A DNA stretch of 64,000 bases, taken from an uncultured Allobosea sp. Lineage in GTDB: Bacteria; Pseudomonadota; Alphaproteobacteria; Rhizobiales; Beijerinckiaceae. A program made the translations under genes and the position numbers. Positions 52,656 through 63,107 of this stretch are shown in pieces. The notes under the pieces were generated by a model. That model had not been told where the DNA came from, ran no database searches, and saw only the letters and a program-made list of their open reading frames with translations. Position 1 is the first letter of the stretch. Each line of letters starts with the position of its first letter. The stretch lies in contig NZ_CAMFJF010000012.1 of assembly GCF_945956895.1 (NCBI RefSeq), positions 54,931 through 118,930 on the forward strand, given 5' to 3'.

Positions 52656-55595
52656 CTAAGCCACCTCGGTCGCAGCCGCAGCAGCAGCCCCCATCAGGCG
52701 TCGCGCTTCCGCCGCCGTCATCGGTTGGCCGAAGATGTAGCCCTGCGCGTACTGGCAGCCGAGCTGGTAGAGTTCGATCGCATCCGACTCGCTCTCCGCG
52801 CCCTCGGCGACGACATCCATGTGGAGATCGGCGGCGAGCTGCACGATCGAGCGCAGGATCACCGGCGGGCGGCCATTGCCCATCTGGCGCACGAAGCTCT
52901 GGTCGATCTTGATCGTGTCGAAGGGGAAGCGCTGCAGATAGGACAGCGAGGAATAGCCCGTTCCGAAATCGTCGAGCGAGAGGCCGGCGCCGAGGTCGCG
53001 GATGCGCTGCAGCATCTGCGCGGCATATTCCGGGTTCTCCATGACGAGGCTCTCGGTGATCTCGAGCTTCAGTGTGCCCGGCAGCACGCGCCGGCGCCCG
53101 AGCACGGTCTTCACGTCATGCAGCAGGTCGTGGCGCAGCAATTGCCGGCTGGAGACGTTGACGCTGGCGAAGATCGGCGGATCGACCTCCAGCGCCGCCT
53201 GCCAGGCTTCCAGCTCGCGCGCGGTCTTGTCCATGACATAGACGCCGAGATCGACGATCAGCCCGGTCTCCTCGGCGATGGCGAGGAAATCCTGCGGCAT
53301 CAATCTGCCTTCGCGCGGATGGTCCCAGCGCACCAGCGCCTCGAAGCCGGCGATGGTGCGGTCCTCCAGCCGGACGATCGGCTGGTACATGACCTGGATC
53401 TCGTTGCGCTCGATCGCCCGGCGCAGGTCGCTTTCCAGCGCGAGCCTGTCGTTGCGGTCGGTCCGCATAGCCGGCACGAAGACCTCGATCTTGTTGCCGC
53501 CCTGCCGCTTTGCATGGGCCATGGCGAGTTCGGCATTCTTCAGCGCGTCTTCCTTGCGCGAGGCCGGCGCCGGGTCGAACAGGGCGAGCCCGATCGAGGG
53601 CGTCAGCACGATCTCGCGCTCGGCATAGGTGATCGGCGTCGAGACCGCGCGACGCACCAGCTCGGCCAAGGCGAGGATGCGCTCGGGGTCGCGCTCGGAG
53701 ACCAGGATCATCGCGAAGGTGTCGCCGCCGATGCGGGCGAGCGTGTCCTGGGCCCTGAGCAGCCGGCCGAGGCGGCGCGCCAGCGTCAGCAGGATCGAAT
53801 CGCCGGCCGAGAAGCCGACGGATTCGTTGACCTGCTTGAAGCGGTCGACGTCGATGACGAGCACGGTCGGGCGGATATTGTCGTCGGCGCGGGTGAAGCC
53901 GAAGATCGCGCCGAGCCGGTCCTGGAACAGCTTGCGGTTGGGCAGACCGGTCAGGTTGTCATGCACGGCGTCGTGCAGCAGGCGCTCCTGCGCGGTGCGT
54001 TGCTCGGTGACATCGGCGAGCGTGCCGATGACGCGGATGACCTCGCCGTCCGAGCCGATCACCGGGCGCGCCTTGACGTTGACCCAGTGATAGGCGCCGT
54101 TGGCAGCGCGCAGGCGCAGGTCGAGATTGAGCTTGCCGCGGCGCTGTTCCAGCACGGCGTCGAGCGTGACGCGATAGCGGTCGCGGTCGGCGACATGCAT
54201 GTGCTCCAGCCAGCGCGCGGCTGAACCTTCGAGCGCCCCCTTGGGCAAGCCGAGCAGCGTCTCGATCTGCGGGGAGACGAAGACCTTGTCGGAACTGACA
54301 TCCCAGTCGAAGACGAGATCGCCCGAACCGGAAAGCGCGAGCGCCCGGCGCTCGGTATCCGAGACCAGCCCTTGCGAGATCGCTCCGCCGGCGAAGGCGT
54401 GCTGGATCACGGTGAAGCCGATCAGCAGCACGATCAGGACGAGGCCGCCCAACAGTGCAGGCGCGACCAAATCACGTTGAAATTGCCCGGTCACGGTGAA
54501 ACTCGCCGCGGTGACCCAGACCGCGAGCAGGAACCAGGTCGGGATCAGCATCACCGCCCGCTCGTAGCCATGCGTCGCCAGATGCACGACGAGGATGAAG
54601 CCGATCGCCGCGACGGCCGCGATCGAGATGCGCGCGATGCCGGACGCCATCGGAGCGTCGAAGACCGCAAGGCCGACCAGGCCCGCGAGACCGAGAATCC
54701 AGAGCAGCGTCACATGACCGTAACGGACGTGCCAGCGCGACAGGTTGAGATAGGCGAAGAGGAAGACGAGCAGCGTCGCTGCCAGCACCACCTCGGCGCC
54801 GGCGCGATAGATTCGCTCGATCGCCGGCGTGAGAGGGAACAGGCGCTGGAAGAAACCGAAATCGAGGCCGGCATAGGCCAGAACCGCCCAGGCCAGTGCC
54901 GCCGCGGCCGGGAAGATCACCGCGCCCTTGACCACGAAGATGATGGTCAGGAACAGCGCGAGCAGGCCCGCGATGCCGATGATGATGCCCTTGTAGAGCG
55001 TCAGCCCGTTGGTCTTCTGTCGATAGGCCTCCGACTCGTAGAGATAGAGCTGCGGCAGGTTGGGCGATTTCAGCTCGGCGACGAAGGTGACCGTCGTGCC
55101 GGGGTCGAGCGTGATCAGGAAGACGTCGGCATCGGGGCTCGCCTCGCGATCGGGCGAGAGGCCTTGGCTCGCGGTAACCGCCTCGATGCGCTTGTCGCCG
55201 AGATCGGGCCAGATCACGCCGGAGCCGATCAGGCGGTGGAAGGGCGCCACCAGCAGGCGGTCGATCTGCTCGTCGGAATCGTTGGTGAGCGCGAAGACGA
55301 TCCAGTCTGGCCGCGCGCCGGCTTCGCGAGCCTTGACCGCGATGCGCCTGACGATGCCGTCCTGCCCTGGCGCGGTGGAAATCTGGATGACGTCGCCGTC
55401 GGATTTGTTGCGCTCGACGACATTGGTCAGGTCGATCACGGGGGCGTCGACCGGAACCCGCACCGCCTCGACGGCCTGGGCCGGCAGCACGGCAGCGCAG
55501 AACCACAGGACAAGGCCGGCCAGCGCGAGGCCGGCCCGGAAGAGGCGCTCGGAAATGGACAAGCTGTGCTCGGCTATCAGGCGGGAAGCGATCAT
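52656..55595 (-). CDS. 7TM-sensor, PAS, degenerate GGDEF and EAL protein (probable c-di-GMP phosphodiesterase)
   Basis: 979 residues. A signal/first helix comes first, then a periplasmic beta-rich domain (about 45-195) resembling the 7TMR-DISM extracellular type, seven or eight helices (about 202-400), a PAS domain (about 418-535), a GGDEF domain and an EAL domain. The GGDEF motif reads GGDTF (623-627), so cyclase activity is doubtful. RAQD at 614-617 keeps the RxxD product-binding site. The EAL domain is complete: [43 protein letters not shown] and AEGAES. Probable output is c-di-GMP hydrolysis under membrane or periplasmic control. Confidence 0.9.
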   Translation of the reverse strand: MIASRLIAEHSLSISERLFRAGLALAGLVLWFCAAVLPAQAVEAVRVPVDAPVIDLTNVVERNKSDGDVIQISTAPGQDGIVRRIAVKAREAGARPDWIVFALTNDSDEQIDRLLVAPFHRLIGSGVIWPDLGDKRIEAVTASQGLSPDREASPDADVFLITLDPGTTVTFVAELKSPNLPQLYLYESEAYRQKTNGLTLYKGIIIGIAGLLALFLTIIFVVKGAVIFPAAAALAWAVLAYAGLDFGFFQRLFPLTPAIERIYRAGAEVVLAATLLVFLFAYLNLSRWHVRYGHVTLLWILGLAGLVGLAVFDAPMASGIARISIAAVAAIGFILVVHLATHGYERAVMLIPTWFLLAVWVTAASFTVTGQFQRDLVAPALLGGLVLIVLLIGFTVIQHAFAGGAISQGLVSDTERRALALSGSGDLVFDWDVSSDKVFVSPQIETLLGLPKGALEGSAARWLEHMHVADRDRYRVTLDAVLEQRRGKLNLDLRLRAANGAYHWVNVKARPVIGSDGEVIRVIGTLADVTEQRTAQERLLHDAVHDNLTGLPNRKLFQDRLGAIFGFTRADDNIRPTVLVIDVDRFKQVNESVGFSAGDSILLTLARRLGRLLRAQDTLARIGGDTFAMILVSERDPERILALAELVRRAVSTPITYAEREIVLTPSIGLALFDPAPASRKEDALKNAELAMAHAKRQGGNKIEVFVPAMRTDRNDRLALESDLRRAIERNEIQVMYQPIVRLEDRTIAGFEALVRWDHPREGRLMPQDFLAIAEETGLIVDLGVYVMDKTARELEAWQAALEVDPPIFASVNVSSRQLLRHDLLHDVKTVLGRRRVLPGTLKLEITESLVMENPEYAAQMLQRIRDLGAGLSLDDFGTGYSSLSYLQRFPFDTIKIDQSFVRQMGNGRPPVILRSIVQLAADLHMDVVAEGAESESDAIELYQLGCQYAQGYIFGQPMTAAEARRLMGAAAAAATEVA

Positions 55596-55672
55596 TCGAT
55601 GTTTGACGAAAAGCCCTATCGGCCGCTCGTGGCAAGGGCAAGGCGAAGCGGGCCTGTGGTCAACCGCCGCAG

Positions 55673-56272
55673 TCACGGCCTGTTTCCGGGCAATGCATCG
55701 GTGGAGAGTACGGCGTAGAGCAAGTGATCGGCCCAGTTGCCGTTGATCTTGAGATAGGCCCGCGCCAGTCCCTCATGCTGGAAGCCGACGCGCTCCAGCA
55801 AGCGCCGCGACGGCTCGTTATTCGGCAGGCAGGCGGCCTCGACGCGGTGCAGGGCGAGGTCGGAGAAGGCGAACCGTACCGCGCCGCGCACGGCTTCCGT
55901 CATATGGCCCCGGCCGGCATAGCGATGCCCCATCCAGTAGCCGAGCGTACAGGCCTGGGCGACGCCACGCCGGATCAGCCCGAGCGTCAGCCCGCCGAGC
56001 AGCGTCTCGGTGCCCGTTTCGAAGATGAAGAGCGAATAGGCCTCGTCGGTCGAGATTTCGCGGGCGGCGCGCTTGGCCCGCAGCCGGAATGAGGCACGGG
56101 TCAGGTCGTCCTCGTTCCAGGTCGGCTCCCAGGGCGTCAGGAATTCCCGGCTTTCCATGCGGAGAACCGCCCAGGCCGCGTGGTCGCTGGCCTGGGGCGC
56201 GCGCAGATAGAGGTTCGGCGTCCGGATCAGCGGGCGGCTCGGCGGCTCGCTCGGGAAACGGAAGAGCGCCAT
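55673..56272 (-). CDS. RimJ/RimL-type GNAT acetyltransferase
   Basis: 199 residues. The [28 protein letters not shown] and [20 protein letters not shown] segments match ribosomal-protein-alanine acetyltransferases. The starting ATG is six bases after the M16 stop, so it probably shares the thrC-M16 transcript. The exact protein substrate is unknown. Confidence 0.88.
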   Translation of the reverse strand: MALFRFPSEPPSRPLIRTPNLYLRAPQASDHAAWAVLRMESREFLTPWEPTWNEDDLTRASFRLRAKRAAREISTDEAYSLFIFETGTETLLGGLTLGLIRRGVAQACTLGYWMGHRYAGRGHMTEAVRGAVRFAFSDLALHRVEAACLPNNEPSRRLLERVGFQHEGLARAYLKINGNWADHLLYAVLSTDALPGNRP

Positions 56273-56278
56273 CTCCGG

Positions 56279-57619
56279 TCAGTCCGCTGCCCGGGCCGCG
56301 TGGCGCAGGCGCTTGGCCGGTGGCAGGCCATGGGTCGGGCCGACGGCGGCGATCGTCGGCTGGTGCCCGAGCAGCGAGCGGCCGGCGGCGCGCACGTCTT
56401 CGAGCGTCACGGCATCGAGCCGGGCGGCGAGCTCCTCGCGTGGGATCGCTCGCCCGAAGAGCAGCACCTGTCGCGCCATCTGCTCCAGCTTGCCGCCGGG
56501 GCTTTCGAGCGAGGCCAGCAAGCCGACCTTCATCTGGGCACGGGCGCGGGCGACTTCCGCCTCGCTGACATCTTCCGCCGCCTGGCGCAGGCAGCCGAGC
56601 GCGACCTCGATCAATTCGCCGGCATCCTCCGGCGCAGTACCGGCCCCGATGCCGAAGACGCCGCAATCGGAGAAGGGCCAGTGGAACGCGTCGATGGCAT
56701 AGGCAAGGCCGCGTTGCTCGCGCACCTCCTGGAACAGGCGCGACGACAAACCGCCGCCGAGCACCGAGGCGAAGATCTGCAGCGGATAATGCGTGCCGCC
56801 GGTGAAGGGCAGGCCGGGCAGGCCGAGCACGAGATGGACCTGCTCCTCGTCGCTGCCGATGCGCGCTTCGCCGCCGCGATATTCGCCGGCTTCGCGCGTG
56901 AGCGGCTTGGCCGGGGTCGCCGGCAGGTTCGACAGATGCTCCCTGGCGAGCGCCACCAGTTCGTCATGGTCGACGGCGCCGGAGGCGGCGAGCACCATGT
57001 TGCCGGCATGGTAGTTGCGCGCGAGATAGGCGCGGATCGCGTCGGGTGTGAAACCCTTCACCGTCTTCGCCGTGCCGAGGATCGGCCGGCCGATCGGCTG
57101 GTCCGGGAAGGCGGCCTGCAGGAAACGGTCATAGACGAGATCGTCGGGCGTATCCTGCACCGCGGAGATCTCCTGCAGGATCACGCCCTTCTCGCGCTTC
57201 AGTTCCTCCTCGGTCAGCGACGGCGAGGTGATGATGTCGGCGAGGATGTCGACGGCAAGGCCCAGATCGGCGCCGAGCACGCGGGCAGTGTAGCAGGTAT
57301 ATTCGACGGAGGTCGCGGCATTGAGGTCGCCGCCGACGCTCTCGATCTCCTCGGCGATCTGGAGGGCGTTGCGCCGCGCCGTGCCCTTGAACGCCATATG
57401 CTCGAGCAGATGCGCAAGGCCGTGCTCGTCAGGCAGTTCGTCGCGCGCGCCGGCACCGATCCAGATGCCGAGCGAGACGGTCGCGGCATGGTCCATGCGC
57501 TGCGAGACGATGCGCAGGCCCGAGGGCAGGGTGGTCAGCGCGACATCGGGATCGTGCTGACCGTCCGGTCGCGCGGGCGCACCTAGCTCATGCTCCTCGA
57601 TCGGGGTGGTCGCGCTCAC
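56279..57619 (-). CDS. M16-family processing-type metallopeptidase
   Basis: 446 residues. The zinc motif is HLLEH (H70, E73, H74), with the distal Glu in KREKGVILQEI. The second domain has the GGGLSSRLFQEVREQRGLAY segment. It is the relative of the mitochondrial processing peptidase beta subunit commonly found beside thrC in alphaproteobacteria. GTG 57619 overlaps the thrC stop by four bases. It is distinct from the pair at 7180-9818. Confidence 0.92.
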   Translation of the reverse strand: MSATTPIEEHELGAPARPDGQHDPDVALTTLPSGLRIVSQRMDHAATVSLGIWIGAGARDELPDEHGLAHLLEHMAFKGTARRNALQIAEEIESVGGDLNAATSVEYTCYTARVLGADLGLAVDILADIITSPSLTEEELKREKGVILQEISAVQDTPDDLVYDRFLQAAFPDQPIGRPILGTAKTVKGFTPDAIRAYLARNYHAGNMVLAASGAVDHDELVALAREHLSNLPATPAKPLTREAGEYRGGEARIGSDEEQVHLVLGLPGLPFTGGTHYPLQIFASVLGGGLSSRLFQEVREQRGLAYAIDAFHWPFSDCGVFGIGAGTAPEDAGELIEVALGCLRQAAEDVSEAEVARARAQMKVGLLASLESPGGKLEQMARQVLLFGRAIPREELAARLDAVTLEDVRAAGRSLLGHQPTIAAVGPTHGLPPAKRLRHAARAAD

Positions 57620-59031
57620 GCCGCCGCCCCGCGCACGGCCCGCGCATGCTCGCGCACGAAGGCCTCGATCTTGCCGAGGTCGTTCGGAAGCAGCGTCACG
57701 CGCTCCTTGCGCTCCATCAGGTCGGCGAGATGGGCGGGGAGCGCCGGCTCGATGCCGCTCGCCGCCTTCACGGCTGCCGGGAACTTGGCGGGATGGGCCG
57801 TGCCGAGCACGATCATCGGCGTCGCGGAATCGCGCTTCAACGCTTGCCGTGCGGCGCCAACGCCGATCGCGGTATGTGGGTCGAGCAGGTAGCCGGCTTC
57901 CGTCCAGCTCTTTTTGATCTCGGCAGCGATCTCGTCCTCGCTCTGCGAAGCCGCGTCGAACTCGCCGCGGATACGCTGAAGCGGCTCGGGCGCGATCTCG
58001 AAGCGGCCGGATTGCTGCAACGACTGCATCAGGCGGCGGACGGCTGCGCCGTCGCGGCCATGTGCCTCGAACAGCAAACGCTCGAAATTCGAGGAGATCT
58101 GGATATCCATCGAGGGCGAGGTCGTCGCGTGGACCCCGCGCATCTCATAGGCGCCGGTTTCGAGCGTGCGCGCCAGGATGTCGTTGCTGTTGGTCGCGAT
58201 GCCCAGCCGCTCGATCGGCAGGCCCATCTGCTTGGCGACCCAGCCAGCGAGGATGTCGCCGAAATTGCCGGTCGGGACCGTGAAGGAGACCTTGCGGCCC
58301 GGCCCGCCGAGCGAGACAGCCGCCGTGAAGTAGTAGACCACCTGCGCGGCGATGCGCGCCCAGTTGATCGAGTTGACGCCCGAGAGCCCGATCTCGTCGC
58401 GGAAGGCGTGATGGTTGAACATCGCCTTCACGAGGTTCTGGCAATCGTCGAACGTGCCCTCGACCGCGATTGCATGGACGTTGTCAGCATCGACCGTGGT
58501 CATCTGCCGGCGCTGCACGTCCGAGACCCGGCCCTGCGGGTAGAGGATGAAGACGTCGACGCTCTTCAGCCCCTTGAAGGCGTCGATGGCTGCGCCGCCC
58601 GTATCGCCCGAGGTCGCGCCGACGATGGTGGCGCGCTGGCCGCGCTGGCCGAGCACATGGTCCATCAGGCGCCCGAGCAATTGCATCGCCACGTCCTTGA
58701 AGGCGAGCGTCGGACCGTGGAACAGCTCCAGCACGAAGAGATTGTCGCCGATCTGGGTCAGCGGGCAGACGGCCGGGTGGCGGAAGCCGGCATAGGCCTG
58801 ATGGATCATGCCGGAGAGCGCGCCGCTCTCGATATCGCCGTCGCTGAGCGCGCCGAGCACGCGCTCGGCCACCGCCGTATAGGGTTTCCCGGCGAAGCCG
58901 GCGATCTCCGTCGCGGACAGCGTCGGCCAGCTCTGCGGCAGGTAGAGCCCGCCATCGCGGGCGAGCCCGGTCAGGAGCGCGTCGGAAAAGCTGAGCGCCG
59001 GGGCTTCACCCCGGGTGGAAACATGCAGCAC
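57616..59031 (-). CDS. thrC: threonine synthase
   Basis: A PLP enzyme of 471 residues that converts O-phosphohomoserine to threonine. The PLP Lys is in LFHGPTLAFKDVAMQLLG, the phosphate-binding GATSGDTGGAAIDAF is intact, and VPTGNFGDILAGW is present. It follows SURF1 by 71 bases. It completes the pathway started by thrB at 45139. Confidence 0.96.
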   Translation of the reverse strand: MLHVSTRGEAPALSFSDALLTGLARDGGLYLPQSWPTLSATEIAGFAGKPYTAVAERVLGALSDGDIESGALSGMIHQAYAGFRHPAVCPLTQIGDNLFVLELFHGPTLAFKDVAMQLLGRLMDHVLGQRGQRATIVGATSGDTGGAAIDAFKGLKSVDVFILYPQGRVSDVQRRQMTTVDADNVHAIAVEGTFDDCQNLVKAMFNHHAFRDEIGLSGVNSINWARIAAQVVYYFTAAVSLGGPGRKVSFTVPTGNFGDILAGWVAKQMGLPIERLGIATNSNDILARTLETGAYEMRGVHATTSPSMDIQISSNFERLLFEAHGRDGAAVRRLMQSLQQSGRFEIAPEPLQRIRGEFDAASQSEDEIAAEIKKSWTEAGYLLDPHTAIGVGAARQALKRDSATPMIVLGTAHPAKFPAAVKAASGIEPALPAHLADLMERKERVTLLPNDLGKIEAFVREHARAVRGAAA

Positions 59032-59102
59032 GATCTTGGCCTCGGTGATCTCAGCCTGATGCTATAGGCCGGTCCGGCGCTTTCGGCAAAACGGTTGAAG
59101 GC

Positions 59103-59870
59103 TCAGTGCGCGGTGGAGCCCTTCCGGGCCTGCCAGACGAACGCCGCGAATACCCCGAGCAGCGTCAGCGCCAGCCCGAACCAGGTCAGCGCATATTGCA
59201 GGTGGTTGTCCGGAATGCGCCCGATCAGCTCGCTGACATCGACGCCGGCCGGGGGCGTCATGCCGTCGCCCTCGCGTGCCGCTTCCAGATAGAACGGTGC
59301 GGGCGGCTGGCCGAGGGAAGCTGCGATCGCGGCGGGATCGCGCGTGTAGAATTCGCGGATCGCCGGCAGGTCCTGTGGGGTGAAGCTGTTGCGGGTTTCG
59401 GGCGCCCGCAGGAAGCCCTTGACCGTGTCGGGACCGCTGGCCGGGCCGACCTGGCCGAGCCGCCCTTCCGGCACGAAGCCGCGATTGACCAGGATGACGC
59501 CGCCATCCTCCAGCTTGAACGCCTGGAAGATCCAGCGTCCGAAGCCGGACAACTGCCGGCTGCCGGGCGGGCCGGCGGCGATGGTGGTGCGCACGCCGGC
59601 GATGCGGTCGTCGATATAGCTGCCCCTGGCGACGACATGGGTGAGGTCGAGCGTAGCAGGGTCGAGCTTTGCCCAGCCGGTGCTCGGCGGCATCGGGGCA
59701 GGGGCGCCGGCCGCCTGTTCCTGAAGGCGGTCGATATAGGCGTGCTTCTCGCCCATGCGCTGGAGCTGCCAGGTGCCGAGCGTGCACAGGACCAGCGTGC
59801 CGATGATCGTCAGCAGTGTCGGCAGCAGCAATCCGGGTCTGCGGGGAGCGGGTGTCGACACGGCGGTCAC
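59103..59870 (-). CDS. SURF1-family cytochrome c oxidase assembly factor
   Basis: 255 residues with an N-terminal and a C-terminal transmembrane helix around a periplasmic domain. Conserved features are GTWQLQRMGEKHAYIDRL, VVARGSYIDDR, FKLEDGGVILVNRGFVP and PDNHLQYALTWFGLA. SURF1 helps insert haem a into subunit I. GTG 59870 overlaps the DUF983 stop by four bases; the longer open frame is not coding. Confidence 0.92.
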   Translation of the reverse strand: MTAVSTPAPRRPGLLLPTLLTIIGTLVLCTLGTWQLQRMGEKHAYIDRLQEQAAGAPAPMPPSTGWAKLDPATLDLTHVVARGSYIDDRIAGVRTTIAAGPPGSRQLSGFGRWIFQAFKLEDGGVILVNRGFVPEGRLGQVGPASGPDTVKGFLRAPETRNSFTPQDLPAIREFYTRDPAAIAASLGQPPAPFYLEAAREGDGMTPPAGVDVSELIGRIPDNHLQYALTWFGLALTLLGVFAAFVWQARKGSTAH

Positions 59871-60241
59871 GATTCGCGTCTGCCTTCCTCTGCCTTGTGG
59901 GCGTATTGCAGGGCCACCGCCAGCCCCTTCATCGGCCTGAGCAGGCCGAGGCAGAGCACGATGGCCAGCGGCAGCCACAGCAGCATGTGCAGCCAGATCG
60001 GCGGCTCATAGGCGATTTCGACATAGAGCGCGGCGCCCAGCACGACGAAGCCGGCGATCAGCATGATGAATACGGCCGGGCCGTCCGCCGAATCGGCGAA
60101 TTTGTAGTCGAGCCCGCAGGCGTTGCAGCGCGGCTTGAGCTTGAGGAAGCCGTCGAACAGCGCGCCCTCGCCACAGCGTGGGCAGCGACCTGCGAGGCCT
60201 GTCGCGTACGGGGAGGGAGGTGTGGATTCAGAACCGGCCAT
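59867..60241 (-). CDS. DUF983 membrane protein
   Basis: 124 residues. A zinc-ribbon-like pair (RCPRCGEG and CNACGLD) is followed by ADGPAVFIMLIAGFVVLG and a second helix. This family is found almost always between coxC and SURF1 in alphaproteobacteria; a role in oxidase biogenesis is inferred. Confidence 0.9.
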   Translation of the reverse strand: MAGSESTPPSPYATGLAGRCPRCGEGALFDGFLKLKPRCNACGLDYKFADSADGPAVFIMLIAGFVVLGAALYVEIAYEPPIWLHMLLWLPLAIVLCLGLLRPMKGLAVALQYAHKAEEGRRES

Positions 60242-60260
60242 TGCAGCCTCCGAAACAGGA

Positions 60261-60284
60261 AAAGGCGGCCTCGCGGCCGCCTTT
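60261..60284 (-). terminator. hairpin between coxC and DUF983
   Basis: A perfect 10-bp stem AAAGGCGGCC/GGCCGCCTTT with loop TCGC. On the minus strand it ends in a short T run. It may attenuate transcription from the oxidase genes into DUF983-SURF1-thrC. Confidence 0.7.
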
Positions 60285-60321
60285 CAGACGTTGACCGCGA
60301 GAGCGCGGTAGAGGGTGGGGA

Positions 60322-61182
60322 TCAGTGCCCGGCGGCCGGCACGCCGGCGCCCCAGACATAGATCGCGGCGAACAGGAACAGCCAGACCACGTCGACGAAG
60401 TGCCAGTACCAGGCGGCGAACTCGAAGCCCAGATGCTGGTCCGGCTTGAAGTGGCCGAGATAGGCCCGGTAGAGGCAGATCGCCAGGAAGATCGTGCCGA
60501 TGATGACGTGGAAGCCGTGGAAGCCCGTCGCCATGAAGAAGGTGGCGCCGTAGATGTTGCCCTTGAAGGCGAAAGTGGCGTGCGAATACTCGTAGGCTTG
60601 GCAGACCGTGAACAGGACGCCGAGGATGACGGTCAGCCACAGCGCCTGCTTCAGGCCAGCGCGGTCGTTGTTGATCAGCGCATAGTGCGCCCAGGTCACC
60701 GTCGTGCCCGAGGTCAGCAGGATCAGCGTGTTGAGCAGCGGCAGGTGCCAGGGATCGAAGGTCTCGATGCCCTTCGGCGGCCAATGCCCGCCGGTGAAGT
60801 CGTAGCGGAGATAGTTGATGTGCTCGCCGGCAAAGAGGCTGGCGTCGAAATAGGCCCAGAACCAGGCGACGAAGAACATCACCTCGGAGGCGATGAACAT
60901 GATCATGCCGTAGCGGTGATGGATCTGGACGACGCGGGTGTGGTGGCCTTCCTTTTCGGCCTCGCGCACCACGTCCATCCACCAGGCGAGCATGGTGTAG
61001 AGCACGCCGAGCAGGCCGGCGCCGAAGACGAGTGGGCCGAGATGCATGCCGCCGATCGGCAGCGCCTTCATCCACATCACCGCGCCGATCGCCATGATCG
61101 TCGCGCTGGCGGCGCCGACGAGCGGCCACGGGCTCGGATCGACGAGGTGGTAATCGTGGTGCTTCGTATGGGCCCCGGCCAT
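60322..61182 (-). CDS. coxC: cytochrome c oxidase subunit III
   Basis: 286 residues with seven transmembrane helices, a core subunit of the aa3 oxidase. HDYHLVDPSPWPL at the N-terminus, FIASEVMFFVAWFWAYFDAS (helix III with conserved Glu), the HFKPDQHLGFEFAAWYWHFVDVVWLFLF end and HVIIGTIFLAIC are diagnostic. Confidence 0.96.
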   Translation of the reverse strand: MAGAHTKHHDYHLVDPSPWPLVGAASATIMAIGAVMWMKALPIGGMHLGPLVFGAGLLGVLYTMLAWWMDVVREAEKEGHHTRVVQIHHRYGMIMFIASEVMFFVAWFWAYFDASLFAGEHINYLRYDFTGGHWPPKGIETFDPWHLPLLNTLILLTSGTTVTWAHYALINNDRAGLKQALWLTVILGVLFTVCQAYEYSHATFAFKGNIYGATFFMATGFHGFHVIIGTIFLAICLYRAYLGHFKPDQHLGFEFAAWYWHFVDVVWLFLFAAIYVWGAGVPAAGH

Positions 61183-61236
61183 CGTATTCAGTCTCCGCGT
61201 ACGGCGTCTTGTCCGCGCTTTTGCTCTAGCGTGGTT

Positions 61237-61848
61237 CTACAGTTTCGAATTGCCCGCGTCACCCTTGACGGCGCCGGGCTTGTCTTCCGCGACGGGCTGG
61301 CCCGACTTGGAGGCGAAATAGGTATAGGACAGCGTGATGGCATGGACCCCGTCGAGCTCGCGGTTATCCGCGATCTCGGGGTCGATATAGAACACCACCG
61401 GCGCCTCGAAGCTCTCGCCGGGCTTCAGCGTGTGCTCCGTGAAGCAGAAGCACTGGATCTTGACGAAATAGGCCGCGGCCTTGTCCGGCGCGACATTATA
61501 GGTCGCGATGCCCGTCACCGTGCGGTCCGAGCGATTCGTCATCTTGTAGAAGACGGTCTGGGTCGCGCCGACCTTGACCTTGATCTCCGGGCTTTCCGCC
61601 TCGAACTTCCAGCCCAGTCCCGGCGCGACATTGGCGTCGAAGCGTACCGACATTGTCCGGTCCAGAATCTTGCCGGCGCCGGCCGTACCGGTCATCGGCG
61701 TGCCGCCGAAGCCGGTGACCTTGCAGAACAGGTCGTAGAGCGGCACCGCGGCGAAGGAGGCGCCGAGCATGCCGAAGGCGATGCCGGTGCAGATCAGCGC
61801 GGTGCGCGCCGGATTGCCCTTGCGTGGCTGGGGAGCGGGCGCCGTCAT
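61237..61848 (-). CDS. ctaG: cytochrome c oxidase assembly protein CtaG (Cox11)
   Basis: A copper chaperone of 203 residues delivering Cu to CuB of subunit I. It has one N-terminal transmembrane helix, VPLYDLFCKVTGFGG, and the copper-binding IQCFCFTEHTL. ATG 61848 shares one base with the stop of the small upstream gene; GTG 61851 is also possible. Confidence 0.95.
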   Translation of the reverse strand: MTAPAPQPRKGNPARTALICTGIAFGMLGASFAAVPLYDLFCKVTGFGGTPMTGTAGAGKILDRTMSVRFDANVAPGLGWKFEAESPEIKVKVGATQTVFYKMTNRSDRTVTGIATYNVAPDKAAAYFVKIQCFCFTEHTLKPGESFEAPVVFYIDPEIADNRELDGVHAITLSYTYFASKSGQPVAEDKPGAVKGDAGNSKL

Positions 61849-62021
61849 CACAGCGGCCGGTTCAGGATCGCGGGGCCGGTCTTCACCAGCGTCACCACGA
61901 AGAAGAAGATCACGAGCCCGCCGAGCACCAGCGCCAGTGCGATGGAGCGGCGGCGGCGGCGCGCCATGTCCTCGGGCGAGAACGGGGCGGGAGCGGGCTG
62001 CTGGGGGCGCTGATCGCTCAT
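61848..62021 (-). CDS. small CoxF-like membrane protein
   Basis: 57 residues: a Pro/Gln-rich cytoplasmic start, an Arg cluster ([11 protein letters not shown]), one transmembrane helix and a short end (ILNRPL). It overlaps the ctaB stop by four bases and the ctaG start by one, so it is translationally coupled on both sides. Its place matches the small coxF-type gene of alphaproteobacterial oxidase operons. Confidence 0.85.
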   Translation of the reverse strand: MSDQRPQQPAPAPFSPEDMARRRRRSIALALVLGGLVIFFFVVTLVKTGPAILNRPL

Positions 62022-62962
62022 CCGATCACCTTGGGCAGGGCCCACATCAGTCCGAAGCCGTTCTCGACGATCAGCACGGCGAACAGCAGGAACAGGTAGA
62101 GGATCGAGAAGCCGAACAGCGACCAGCAGGCCTTGGTGGCGGCGGGCCCCTCGGTCCGCAGCCAGACCTGGATCGACAGCGCGATCATGACGAGGCCGGT
62201 CGAGACCGAGACGGCGAGGTAGAGCATGCCGCCGAAGCCCATCAGCGCCGGCAGGGCGGCGACGGGAGCCATGATCAGCGAATAGAGCACGATCTGCCGG
62301 CGCGTCGCGGCGGGGCCGGCGACATTCGGCATCATCGGGATGCCGGCACGGGCGTAGTCGCCGGACTTGACCAGCGCGAGAGCCCAGAAATGCGGCGGCG
62401 TCCACAGGAAGATGATCGCGAACAGAACCAGCGAATGCCAGCCGAAATTACCGGTCACGACGGCCTCGCCGATCATCGGCGGGAAGGCGCCGGCGGCGCC
62501 GCCGATCACGATGTTCTGCGGCGTCCAGCGCTTCAGCCACATCGAGTAGACAACGGCATAGAAGAAGATCGTGAAGGCGAGCATCGCTGCAGCCAGTGCA
62601 TTGGCGATGAGGCCGAGAACCAGCACCGAACCGACCGACAGCGTCAGCCCGAAGGCGAGGGCTTCCGAAGGCAGGACGCGGCCCGACGGGATCGGCCGCT
62701 TGGCGGTACGGCTCATCAGCGCGTCGATATCGGCATCGTACCACATGTTCAGGCAGCCCGAGGCGCCGGCGCCGACCGCGATCGCCAGCAGCGCGGCAAG
62801 CGCGAGAACCGGATGCACGGAGCCCGGCGCGGTCGCCATGCCGGTCAGCGCCGTCACGATGACGAGCGACATCACGCGCGGCTTCAGCAGCGCGAAGAAA
62901 TCGCGCGCTTCGCCGGTGGAGGCTGTCAGGCCTTCGGTGCGGGTCTCGAACACAGCAGACAT
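62018..62962 (-). CDS. ctaB: protoheme IX farnesyltransferase (haem O synthase)
   Basis: A UbiA-superfamily membrane enzyme of 314 residues that farnesylates haem b to haem O, the precursor of haem a. It has [18 protein letters not shown], the first Asp motif [19 protein letters not shown] and the [13 protein letters not shown] segment. ATG 62962 is used; 80 open codons upstream are not coding. It lies 145 bases after coxA. Confidence 0.95.
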   Translation of the reverse strand: MSAVFETRTEGLTASTGEARDFFALLKPRVMSLVIVTALTGMATAPGSVHPVLALAALLAIAVGAGASGCLNMWYDADIDALMSRTAKRPIPSGRVLPSEALAFGLTLSVGSVLVLGLIANALAAAMLAFTIFFYAVVYSMWLKRWTPQNIVIGGAAGAFPPMIGEAVVTGNFGWHSLVLFAIIFLWTPPHFWALALVKSGDYARAGIPMMPNVAGPAATRRQIVLYSLIMAPVAALPALMGFGGMLYLAVSVSTGLVMIALSIQVWLRTEGPAATKACWSLFGFSILYLFLLFAVLIVENGFGLMWALPKVIG

Positions 62963-63107
62963 CAGTCTAATCGTCTTCGTACTCTTGTGAACGGCGCCCG
63001 TGGGCGCTGGGTCTACGTGGCTATGGTTTCCGCCCGTCTCCGGAACGCCCCATGGGCGCTCGGGGGAAGGGCGGCGGCGGGCCGGGGAGGCCCGCCGCCT
63101 GTTGTCT

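Noticed and set aside
52362..54224. 620-codon plus-strand open frame
   Set aside because: Antisense to the EAL/GGDEF gene and passes through a palindromic repeat.
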